Positions 1 to 4,915 of a stretch of 8,009 nucleotides of DNA are shown here, one piece after another. The notes below the pieces were generated by a model, which made no database searches, was not told the DNA's origin, and saw only the letters and a list, made by a program, of their open reading frames with translations. Origin of the DNA: Methylococcaceae bacterium (GTDB lineage Bacteria > Pseudomonadota > Gammaproteobacteria > Methylococcales > Methylococcaceae); NCBI GenBank assembly GCA_005792805.1, contig SXQV01000091.1, positions 1 through 8,009 on the forward strand. The letters run 5' to 3'. How positions within the stretch are numbered: the stretch's first letter is position 1; the number at the start of each line of letters is the position of its first letter. The translations under genes were made by a program, and so were the position numbers.

Positions 1-21
1 AACATCGCCGCAACCCGGCTG

Positions 22-423
22 TTACCGCTCTGAAGCTAACTCCTCTATGACGGGGCAATCGGATCCTGCCAGCTCAGCCCCGCACTGCCGCACCAAATCA
101 TCCAATACCCGTCGCCTGGCGGTGAGTTCTGCAATTTTCCGGTCAATCATCGTTATCTTCAGCAGCACCAGGTTTCGCGTATCACTACAGAGGACGCCGG
201 CATCCGGCGCGAGCAAGGTGGCGATCTCGGCCAGGGTAAAACCCAGTGCTTGCGCACGCCGGATAAACCGGACCCGTTTGACGTGTTCGTCCGAGTACGT
301 CCGCTGACCGCCTTGCGGCTTGCTGGGCAGGCCCAGCAAGCCCTTGCGGTGGTAGTAACGAATTGTCTCGACGTTGACCTCTGACGCCTGTGCCAGCTTG
401 CCAATGGTCAGGTTTGCCGCCAT
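22..423 (-). CDS. merR: MerR, mercury-responsive transcriptional regulator
   Basis: A 133-residue MerR-family regulator, expected to act as a cytoplasmic homodimer that binds the mer operator and turns a repressor complex into an activator when Hg(II) binds. The N-terminal winged helix-turn-helix is clear (LTIGKLAQASEVNVETIRYY, residues 5-24, then RKGLL). A dimerisation helix follows at about residues 83-113. The three Hg(II)-binding cysteines of true MerR are present at C79 (LCSD), C114 (RQCG) and C123 (DCPVI), in the spacing of the Tn501 protein, which separates it from CueR or ZntR. The ATG at 423 is chosen because AAGGGGA stands just upstream on the minus strand; the longer reading from a GTG at 441 would run into the operator. 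The gene diverges from merT and probably represses its own synthesis through the shared operator. Confidence 0.93.
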   Translation of the reverse strand: MAANLTIGKLAQASEVNVETIRYYHRKGLLGLPSKPQGGQRTYSDEHVKRVRFIRRAQALGFTLAEIATLLAPDAGVLCSDTRNLVLLKITMIDRKIAELTARRRVLDDLVRQCGAELAGSDCPVIEELASER

Positions 424-434
424 GAATTTTCCCC

Positions 435-466
435 TTGACACCGTACCGTGGTACGGATTTTAGAAT
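435..466 (+). promoter_or_regulatory. mer operator/promoter (PmerT) with MerR dyad
   Basis: A -35 hexamer TTGACA (435-440) is followed by the dyad CCGTACCGTGGTACGG (441-456), a perfect 7-bp inverted repeat with a 2-bp centre, and then a -10 hexamer TAGAAT (461-466). The dyad core matches the known Tn501/Tn21 mer operator (CCGTAC...GTACGG) and lies between -35 and -10, as MerR-type activators require. The spacer is 20 bp when TAGAAT is taken as the -10, overlong as expected for a promoter untwisted by MerR; 19 bp is usual for mer. The merR start codon is 12 bp to the left, so the same dyad should also control merR. Confidence 0.9.
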
Positions 467-500
467 GAATCCGCTGCAAAGAATTTCGAGGAGGAAGGGT

Positions 501-842
501 ATGCAGATCAGCTGGAGAAGTTCACTGGTTGCGGGCGGATTGTCGGCTATCGCCGCCTCCTTGTGCTGCCTTGGTCCCCTTGTCCTGCTCACCCTGGGTG
601 TTGGTGGAGCATGGGTGGGAAGTTTAACCGCCATGGAGCCCTATCGGCTGTATTTCGCCGGGGGGACGCTGCTATTCCTGGTCCTGACCTATCGCCAGCT
701 CTATCGGGTTGCGCCATCCTGCGCTCCGGATAGCGGGTGCGCCGATTCATCCGTACAAAAACGTCAGCGCGGCCTCTTCTGGTTTGTGGCGGCCCTGCTG
801 CTTGTCCTGCTGGCCGTGCCCTGGCTGGCATCGAAACTCTGA
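501..842 (+). CDS. merT: MerT, inner-membrane mercuric ion transporter
   Basis: A 113-residue protein, close to the usual 116 of MerT. It moves Hg(II) from periplasmic MerP across the inner membrane. Three hydrophobic segments are visible, at about residues 9-32, 50-63 and 91-109. The Hg-binding vicinal pair C22-C23 (SLCCLGPL) sits in the first membrane segment, and the second cysteine pair, C74 and C80, is in the loop between segments two and three, as in the Tn501 protein. The ATG at 501 is chosen because a perfect AGGAGG (489-494) lies six bases before it; the upstream in-frame codons at 435 and 465 lie in the promoter. merP starts 16 bp after the stop, so the two are co-transcribed. Confidence 0.93.
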   Translation: MQISWRSSLVAGGLSAIAASLCCLGPLVLLTLGVGGAWVGSLTAMEPYRLYFAGGTLLFLVLTYRQLYRVAPSCAPDSGCADSSVQKRQRGLFWFVAALLLVLLAVPWLASKL

Positions 843-858
843 ACTGGAGAAAACGCTG

Positions 859-1134
859 ATGCGCAAATTACTGATCGCTGCACTGATCGCCTGGTCTGCG
901 GGCTCTCTGGCGGCACCGCCAGTAACCGTGACCCTGAATGTGCAGAACATGAATTGCAGCCTGTGTCCGATCACGGTCAGAAAGGCGTTGGAGAAATTGC
1001 AGGGGGTAGGGGGGGTCAGTGTCGATTTCGGGAAGAAGACGGCTACCGTGACCTACGATCCGGATAAGGTGCAGCCAGAGTCGCTGACGAAGGCAACAAC
1101 GAATGCCGGTTATCCGTCCACCGTAACTCAATGA
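859..1134 (+). CDS. merP: MerP, periplasmic mercuric ion-binding protein
   Basis: A 91-residue protein with a typical Sec signal peptide (MRKLL, hydrophobic core, cleavage probably after the alanines at 18-19), followed by a single heavy-metal-associated (HMA) ferredoxin-like domain. The metal-binding loop NMNCSLCPITV supplies C33 and C36; it corresponds to GMTCxACPITV of the Tn501 protein, with N replacing the loop glycine. It binds Hg(II) in the periplasm and passes it to MerT. GGAGA lies 8-9 bases before the ATG. The gene sits between merT and the GDCCVxC gene, with only 7 bp to the latter. Confidence 0.93.
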   Translation: MRKLLIAALIAWSAGSLAAPPVTVTLNVQNMNCSLCPITVRKALEKLQGVGGVSVDFGKKTATVTYDPDKVQPESLTKATTNAGYPSTVTQ

Positions 1135-1141
1135 GGCTGGA

Positions 1142-1378
1142 ATGAGTGCTGTCATCCTCGAAAGCATCCTGACCTGCCCCCACTGCGGTCACGCGCATCA
1201 AGAAACCATGCCAACGGACGCTTGCCAGTTCTTTTATGAATGCACTCGATGCAAGTCGATGCTGCGTCCCAAGCCGGGTGACTGTTGTGTCTATTGTTCC
1301 TATGGATCGGTGCCTTGCCCTCCGATCCAGGAGCAGGGGCCGTGCTGTGGTCACGGTTGCTCGCAATCCGTCGAGTGA
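1142..1378 (+). CDS. GDCCVxC-domain small cysteine-rich protein, mer-associated
   Basis: A 78-residue protein with 12 cysteines. The N-terminal half has a zinc-ribbon-like pair of knuckles (C12-PH-C15 and C34-TR-C37, with C28 between). The second half holds the family signature GDCCVYCSYGSVPCPPIQ (residues 46-63), and the tail adds C68, C69 and C73 next to H71. This signature is known to me as the GDCCVxC domain-containing (seleno)protein family, often seen near mer genes. Here all signature cysteines are TGT/TGC codons, so this member is not a selenoprotein. No biochemical function is established to my knowledge; a role in binding or trafficking of Hg or another thiophilic metal is inferred from the cysteines and from the position directly after merP. 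It starts 7 bp after the merP stop, with GAGG ahead of the ATG, so it belongs to the mer transcription unit. Confidence 0.85.
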   Translation: MSAVILESILTCPHCGHAHQETMPTDACQFFYECTRCKSMLRPKPGDCCVYCSYGSVPCPPIQEQGPCCGHGCSQSVE

Positions 1379-1515
1379 GTTCAGACCTGTGCGGGCAGTA
1401 CGCCTCAGGATTCCGGTTGACGTGAGCGGTGCATCCTGTCCTGGATCGGTGCGCCTGTGGGCTTTGCATCCCAGTGATCCCTGGTTCGTCGCCTGATGTG
1501 ATGGGCGATCTTGCT

Positions 1516-1533
1516 ATGGCATAAGAACTGCTT
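1516..1533 (+). promoter_or_regulatory. sigma-54 (-24/-12) promoter for the nitrate transporter operon
   Basis: The sequence TGGCAT-AAGAA-CTGCTT (1517-1533) fits the sigma-54 consensus TGGCAC-N5-TTGCW, with the invariant GG (1518-1519) and GC (1530-1531) separated by exactly 10 bases. Transcription should start near 1542, just before the first regulatory hairpin. The same arrangement stands before nirB. Sigma-54 promoters need an enhancer-binding activator; NtrC is the natural candidate for nitrate assimilation. I found only GGTGC half-sites upstream (1429-1433, 1448-1452), not a full NtrC palindrome. Confidence 0.75.
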
Positions 1534-1547
1534 AAGATAGTTTGAAC

Positions 1548-1587
1548 AATCAGGCCAAAGCCGGTCTGATTAAGACAAAGACGTCTT
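1548..1587 (+). promoter_or_regulatory. ANTAR-target leader RNA, tandem hexaloop hairpins
   Basis: Two adjacent stem-loops with six-base loops. Hairpin 1 has arms 1548-1556 (AATCAGGCC) and 1563-1571 (GGTCTGATT), nine pairs including one G-U, around the loop AAAGCC. Hairpin 2 has arms 1572-1576 (AAGAC) and 1583-1587 (GTCTT) around the loop AAAGAC. Both loops carry A at position 1 and G at position 4, the known signature recognised by ANTAR-domain antiterminators (NasR on the Klebsiella nasF leader, NasT, AmiR, EutV). The 3' arm of hairpin 2 is also part of the left arm of the downstream terminator, so binding of the ANTAR protein should prevent termination. This is predicted from pairing by eye. 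Confidence 0.82.
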
Positions 1588-1635
1588 GTTTTCTGGTGAC
1601 TTCATTGCACCAGGAAGGCAAGGCGTTTTTTTTTT
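1581..1635 (+). terminator. Regulated intrinsic terminator in the transporter leader
   Basis: The left arm 1581-1598 pairs with 1608-1626 around a nine-base loop (1599-1607). There are about 18 pairs, three of them G-U, with one bulged G at 1618; the inner stem is CTGGTG/CACCAG. Ten T residues (1626-1635) follow directly. Bases 1583-1587 belong both to this stem and to ANTAR hairpin 2, so the two structures exclude each other. The terminator lies wholly upstream of the transporter start codon at 1662. Confidence 0.85.
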
Positions 1636-1661
1636 GCAGGAACCCGATTTGGAGCGCGTAT

Positions 1662-2936
1662 ATGAACGTCAAAGAATTCAAGGCAGCGGGACACTGGCCG
1701 ACACTGCTGGCTGCATTCCTTTATTTCGATGTCTCTTTCATGGTTTGGGTCATGTTGGGCCCGTTGTCTCTTTACATTACGAAGGATCTGGGGATTCCGG
1801 TCAGTGAGAAATTTACTCTGGTGGCCATCCCGATTCTCTCAGGGGCTGTGCTGCGAATCCTGATCGGATTCCTTGCTGACTTTCTTGGACCCAAGGCCAC
1901 CGGACTTTTGGCGCAGGTGGTGGTAATGGCCGGACTGGGTTATGTGGCCATATTCGGACTTCACTCGAAAGCTGAAGTTGAGGCGCTTGGGGTTTTGCTG
2001 GGGGTGGCGGGAGCCAGTTTTGCCGTGGCACTTCCTCAGGCGAGCCGGTGGTATCCACCAAAGTTTCAGGGTGTGGTCATGGGTATCGCTGGCGCGGGGA
2101 ACATGGGCGTCGTCCTGGACTCTCTGATCGTCCCGGTTTTGGCTGAAAAATTTGGCTGGCAAGCGGTGTTCGGTTTCCTGCTGATCCCCCTCGCGATTGT
2201 CTTTGTGCTGTATGCCCTGATGGCCAAGGATGCTCCCATGCCGGCACAGAAAAAGTCGGTCGCGGACTATACGAAGGTTCTCAGGGACAGCGATGTCTGG
2301 TGGTTCATGTTTTTTTACTCGATCACCTTCGGCGGCTTTGTTGGGCTTGGTGGGGCGCTGCCTCTCTATTTCACCAGCTGGTACCACGTATCCGGGGTCA
2401 GCGCTGGCCTGATGGTGGCCATTGTGGTTTTTGCCGGCTCGATGTTCCGGCCCGTGGGCGGTTATCTCGCTGATCGTTTCGGCGGAATCAAGACGCTGGA
2501 GCTTCTCCTGCTGATTGTTTCATTGAGTTATTTTGCCGTTTCACAGATGCCTGAAGGCCCTGCTCCAGAAGTTGCTGGCGATGCCAAGGTGGCAGGCTGG
2601 GGATTTCTGGAGCTGCCGCTCATCGCCTGGGGCGCGGTTGCACTTTTCTTCTCCGGGACGCTGGCATTGGGCATGGGTAATGGCGCCATCTTCCAACTGG
2701 TGCCCCTGCGTTTTCGCCGGGAAATTGGCGTAGTGACCGGGCTGGTGGGCTGTGCGGGCGGCATCGGCGGATTCTTTCTTGCAAAAACCCTGGGCTTGTC
2801 CTGGGAGATAGAGCATGGCTTTCAGGGGGGCTTTTTACTGTTCGGCATCCTTCCCCTGGTCGGGCTGGCGGGGCTGGTTGGGGTCAAGAAGCGGTGGCGC
2901 ACAACCTGGGGTGCAACCTCGGGTGCCCAGGTTTGA
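1662..2936 (+). CDS. narK: NarK/NasA-type nitrate (nitrate/nitrite) transporter, MFS
   Basis: A 424-residue major facilitator protein of the nitrate/nitrite porter family, expected to have twelve membrane helices. It carries the two family signatures: AGAGNMG in the fifth helix region and GMGNGAIFQLVP in the eleventh. It also has the two substrate-binding arginines expected in helices 2 and 8, at R65 (VLRILIGFLAD) and R263 (MFRPVGGYLADRFG). MFS loop motifs follow both arginines. The start at 1662 is preceded by GGAG (1651-1654); an open frame continues upstream to 1542 but would run through the leader hairpins and terminator, so it is not used. In this assimilatory cluster the protein most likely imports nitrate for NasA. 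The next gene begins 16 bp after its stop. Confidence 0.93.
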   Translation: MNVKEFKAAGHWPTLLAAFLYFDVSFMVWVMLGPLSLYITKDLGIPVSEKFTLVAIPILSGAVLRILIGFLADFLGPKATGLLAQVVVMAGLGYVAIFGLHSKAEVEALGVLLGVAGASFAVALPQASRWYPPKFQGVVMGIAGAGNMGVVLDSLIVPVLAEKFGWQAVFGFLLIPLAIVFVLYALMAKDAPMPAQKKSVADYTKVLRDSDVWWFMFFYSITFGGFVGLGGALPLYFTSWYHVSGVSAGLMVAIVVFAGSMFRPVGGYLADRFGGIKTLELLLLIVSLSYFAVSQMPEGPAPEVAGDAKVAGWGFLELPLIAWGAVALFFSGTLALGMGNGAIFQLVPLRFRREIGVVTGLVGCAGGIGGFFLAKTLGLSWEIEHGFQGGFLLFGILPLVGLAGLVGVKKRWRTTWGATSGAQV

Positions 2937-2952
2937 AAGAGCGGACAGTTCA

Positions 2953-4671
2953 ATGAATCCGGCGCAAGGTGAACTCATCCTCAGTGGGGCCTTCGCTACC
3001 CACGTCGGGGCGAGGGATGAAAACCAGGATTACGCCGCCTTGCGCTTGCCTTCTGGCGTGGAGTCCAGGAATTCCGGTGCACTGGCGCTCGTGGCCGATG
3101 GTATTGGGGGGCTCAAGGGGGGGAGGGTTGCGGCGGAAACGGCCATCAGGGCTGTGATCGACGCCTACTTCAGCCTGAGTCCGGCATTGAGCGTCTCCCG
3201 TCGGGTACACCGTGCGATTCGATCCGCAAATCGATGGATTCATGCGATGGGACGAATGGACCCTTGCCTCGAAGGCATGGGAACGACCCTGAGCATGGCC
3301 GTTTTTCGCGGGCACCAGGCGCATCTCTTTCACATAGGCGATAGCCGTATCTATCGCTTACAGGAAGGGCATCTCGAATGCTTGACCACGGATCACGCCT
3401 TATCGAAGCCGGGACTCGAACACGTTTTATACCGTGCCGTTGGTCTGGAACAGGATGTGCCAATAGAGTATCGGGTTGAAGTGCTTGAAGCCCATGACCG
3501 CTATCTGCTGTGCAGTGATGGCTTGCATGGTGCATTGCCCGCCCGAGAGATTCAGGAACTGCTGCAAAAGCGGGCCAGCCCGGAATGGACCGCTGAAGAG
3601 CTCGTTACCAGAGCCCTGGAGGCCGGAGCGGCTGACAATGTCACCGTTCTGGTCATGGACATCCTGGAGTGCCCGGGGCTTGAGTGCGAAGAGCTCTCTC
3701 TGGGTTTTGGCGCATTGCCCATCACGCCGCCGCCCAGGCCAGGATCGGTAATCGACGGTTTCACCCTGCAAAGAATCATCTCAAGCGGCCGATATAGCTG
3801 TCTCTACGAGGCTACCTCCGGGCAGAAGGAACTGCCGCTTGTCATTAAGTGGCCTCAGCCTTTGGCGGCTTCAGAGTCGGAATATCTCGACGCCTTTGTT
3901 CGAGAGGCCTGGATTGGGGCGCATGTCAAAAGTGCCTTCGTTGCCGAGGTCATTTCCTTGCCCCCAGGCCGTCAAACCCGGCTGTATTCGGTCATGAAGT
4001 TCTATGGGGGGATGACTCTTGAGGTCTGGTTATCGAAGCATCCCTCTCCGGCACTGAAAGTGGCGAGTCATTTGGCGATAAAGATCGCCTGGGGGCTCTA
4101 TGCCCTGCACCGGCAAGGTGTGGTTCATCGGGATATCAAGCCTGAAAACATCATGGTCATGCCTGATGACTCGGTCAAGATTCTGGATCTTGGGATTGCA
4201 CGACTTCCTGCCTGGGAGGAGTCTGAGGATGCCCCGTTGCCGGGAACCCCAAGTTACATGGCACCGGAATTGTTCAAGGGTAGCCGTGGAGAGGCAAGCA
4301 CGGACATTTTTGCGCTGGGGGTCACCCTTTACCGGCTGTTGACCGGTGGGGCCTATCCATTCGGCGAAATCGAACCCTTTTCAACGCCAAGGTTTGGTCA
4401 TTACAAAACCGTTTCGAGCTGTCGACCGGAACTGCCGGCCTGGCTCGATCAGGTCATCGCCAAATCGCTGTCGCTGGAGCCACATCAGCGCTATCAGGAT
4501 GCCATGGAGCTGGTATTCGATCTGGAAGCGGGGCTGGCAAAGGGGGGATCCCAGACGAAGACTCGAAGGCAGTCCCTCTACGAGAGAGACCCCGTCGCCT
4601 TCTGGCGGTCCCTTAGCCTGATCCTGATGGCGCTGCTGGTTGCATGTGCCTTCTCCCTCAGTCATCACTGA
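2953..4671 (+). CDS. Bifunctional PP2C phosphatase / Ser-Thr protein kinase, membrane-anchored
   Basis: A 572-residue fusion. Residues ~8-235 form a PP2C-type metal-dependent phosphatase: DENQD (22-26), ADGIGG (metal ligand D49), GTTLS, HIGDSRIYRL, CSDGLHGAL (D189) and DNVTVL (D228). Residues ~270-535 form a Hanks-type kinase: lysine K299 (LVIKW), HRDIKPEN with catalytic D394 and N399, DLG (D412) in place of DFG, GTPSYMAPE, and DIFALGVTLYRLLTG. The glycine loop is degenerate (SSGRYSCLYEA). A hydrophobic segment (about 552-569, SLILMALLVACAF) close to the C-terminus suggests a tail anchor with both enzymes in the cytoplasm. All main catalytic residues are present in both halves. It lies between transporter and nitrite reductase, and such fusions are known next to nitrate-assimilation genes; its substrate is unknown, and control of the transporter or of a regulator is my inference. 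The ATG at 2953 follows a weak purine-rich site (GAAAGAG). Confidence 0.9.
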   Translation: MNPAQGELILSGAFATHVGARDENQDYAALRLPSGVESRNSGALALVADGIGGLKGGRVAAETAIRAVIDAYFSLSPALSVSRRVHRAIRSANRWIHAMGRMDPCLEGMGTTLSMAVFRGHQAHLFHIGDSRIYRLQEGHLECLTTDHALSKPGLEHVLYRAVGLEQDVPIEYRVEVLEAHDRYLLCSDGLHGALPAREIQELLQKRASPEWTAEELVTRALEAGAADNVTVLVMDILECPGLECEELSLGFGALPITPPPRPGSVIDGFTLQRIISSGRYSCLYEATSGQKELPLVIKWPQPLAASESEYLDAFVREAWIGAHVKSAFVAEVISLPPGRQTRLYSVMKFYGGMTLEVWLSKHPSPALKVASHLAIKIAWGLYALHRQGVVHRDIKPENIMVMPDDSVKILDLGIARLPAWEESEDAPLPGTPSYMAPELFKGSRGEASTDIFALGVTLYRLLTGGAYPFGEIEPFSTPRFGHYKTVSSCRPELPAWLDQVIAKSLSLEPHQRYQDAMELVFDLEAGLAKGGSQTKTRRQSLYERDPVAFWRSLSLILMALLVACAFSLSHH

Positions 4672-4707
4672 TCGCGGGAGCCATGAAGCACCAGCACAAG
4701 TTTCCTG

Positions 4708-4722
4708 GCACCTGTCTGGTGC
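4708..4722 (+). promoter_or_regulatory. NtrC-like enhancer site upstream of nirB
   Basis: GCACC-TGTCT-GGTGC is a perfect 5-5-5 palindrome and matches the NtrC-binding consensus (GCACY-N5-RGTGC, as at glnA). Its centre lies about 85-90 bp upstream of the transcription start predicted from the sigma-54 element at 4776-4792, a usual distance for an enhancer. A half-site GCACC is also present at 4688-4692 and another at 4747-4751. Confidence 0.65.
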
Positions 4723-4774
4723 ATTGGGAGCAGGCGGGTCTCTAGCGCACCGTAATTACACCGGAGTTTTCCAT

Positions 4775-4793
4775 CTGGCATGTAATCTGCTTT
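4775..4793 (+). promoter_or_regulatory. sigma-54 (-24/-12) promoter for nirBD-nasA
   Basis: TGGCAT-GTAAT-CTGCTT (4776-4792) has the invariant GG (4777-4778) and GC (4789-4790) ten bases apart. Outside the five spacer bases it is identical to the element before the transporter (1517-1533). Predicted transcription start is near 4802, immediately before the first hexaloop hairpin. Together with the NtrC-like palindrome upstream it indicates nitrogen-limitation control. Confidence 0.77.
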
Positions 4794-4804
4794 AAGCAAT
4801 GCAA

Positions 4805-4848
4805 GGTGCCAACGGCGGTACTCCAGAGTCAGGCAACGGCGCCAATTC
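4805..4848 (+). promoter_or_regulatory. Second ANTAR-target leader RNA, upstream of nirB
   Basis: Hairpin 1 has arms GGTGCC (4805-4810) and GGTACT (4817-4822) around the loop AACGGC. Hairpin 2 has an inner stem GGC/GCC (4832-4834 with 4841-4843) around the same loop AACGGC (4835-4840); a lower stem GAGT/ATTC (4826-4829 with 4845-4848) is separated from it by a small internal loop. Both loops have A at position 1 and G at position 4, as ANTAR proteins require. The stem of hairpin 2 is weaker than in the transporter leader, but its right arm again falls inside the left arm of the following terminator, giving the same mutually exclusive design. Confidence 0.7.
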
Positions 4849-4875
4849 CTCCCAGGGGGAACTGGCGCTTTTTTT
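4839..4875 (+). terminator. Regulated intrinsic terminator in the nirB leader
   Basis: Arms GCGCCA (4839-4844) and TGGCGC (4863-4868) pair perfectly. After an A-C mismatch the stem continues with 4846-4851 against 4856-4861 around a four-base loop, and seven T residues (4869-4875) follow. Bases 4841-4843 and 4845-4848 are shared with ANTAR hairpin 2. It could also stop read-through from the kinase-phosphatase gene unless antitermination occurs. Confidence 0.83.
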
Positions 4876-4915
4876 GCCCGATGGGATCCAAACACATGAA
4901 TACACCGAGAGAGCC

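Noticed and set aside
1142..1378. Possible selenocysteine in the GDCCVxC protein
   Set aside because: The signature cysteines are ordinary TGT codons and the only TGA is the terminal stop; reading past it soon meets another stop.
1236..1496. 86-codon open frame extending past the GDCCVxC gene
   Set aside because: It mostly overlaps that gene in another frame, has no ribosome site, and its product resembles nothing known to me.
1489..1510. Short inverted repeat TCGCC...GGCGA, possible mer terminator
   Set aside because: Only five pairs around a ten-base loop, and no T-run follows.
1542..1661. In-frame N-terminal extension of the transporter, starting at a non-ATG codon at 1542
   Set aside because: It would be translated through two regulatory hairpins and the T-run of the terminator; ATG 1662 has a good ribosome site and gives the normal family N-terminus.
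2815..2952. Longer start for the kinase-phosphatase overlapping the transporter gene
   Set aside because: The added residues are a frame-shifted reading of the transporter's 3' end; ATG 2953 places the PP2C domain at the usual position.
4688..4722. GCACCAG...CTGGTGC inverted repeat as a terminator of the kinase-phosphatase gene
   Set aside because: There is no T-run after it, and the right half is better explained as part of the NtrC-like palindrome.
4799..4915. In-frame N-terminal extension of NirB from the ATG at 4799
   Set aside because: It spans the ANTAR hairpins and terminator and has no homology to NirB; ATG 4916 lies just before the Rossmann motif.
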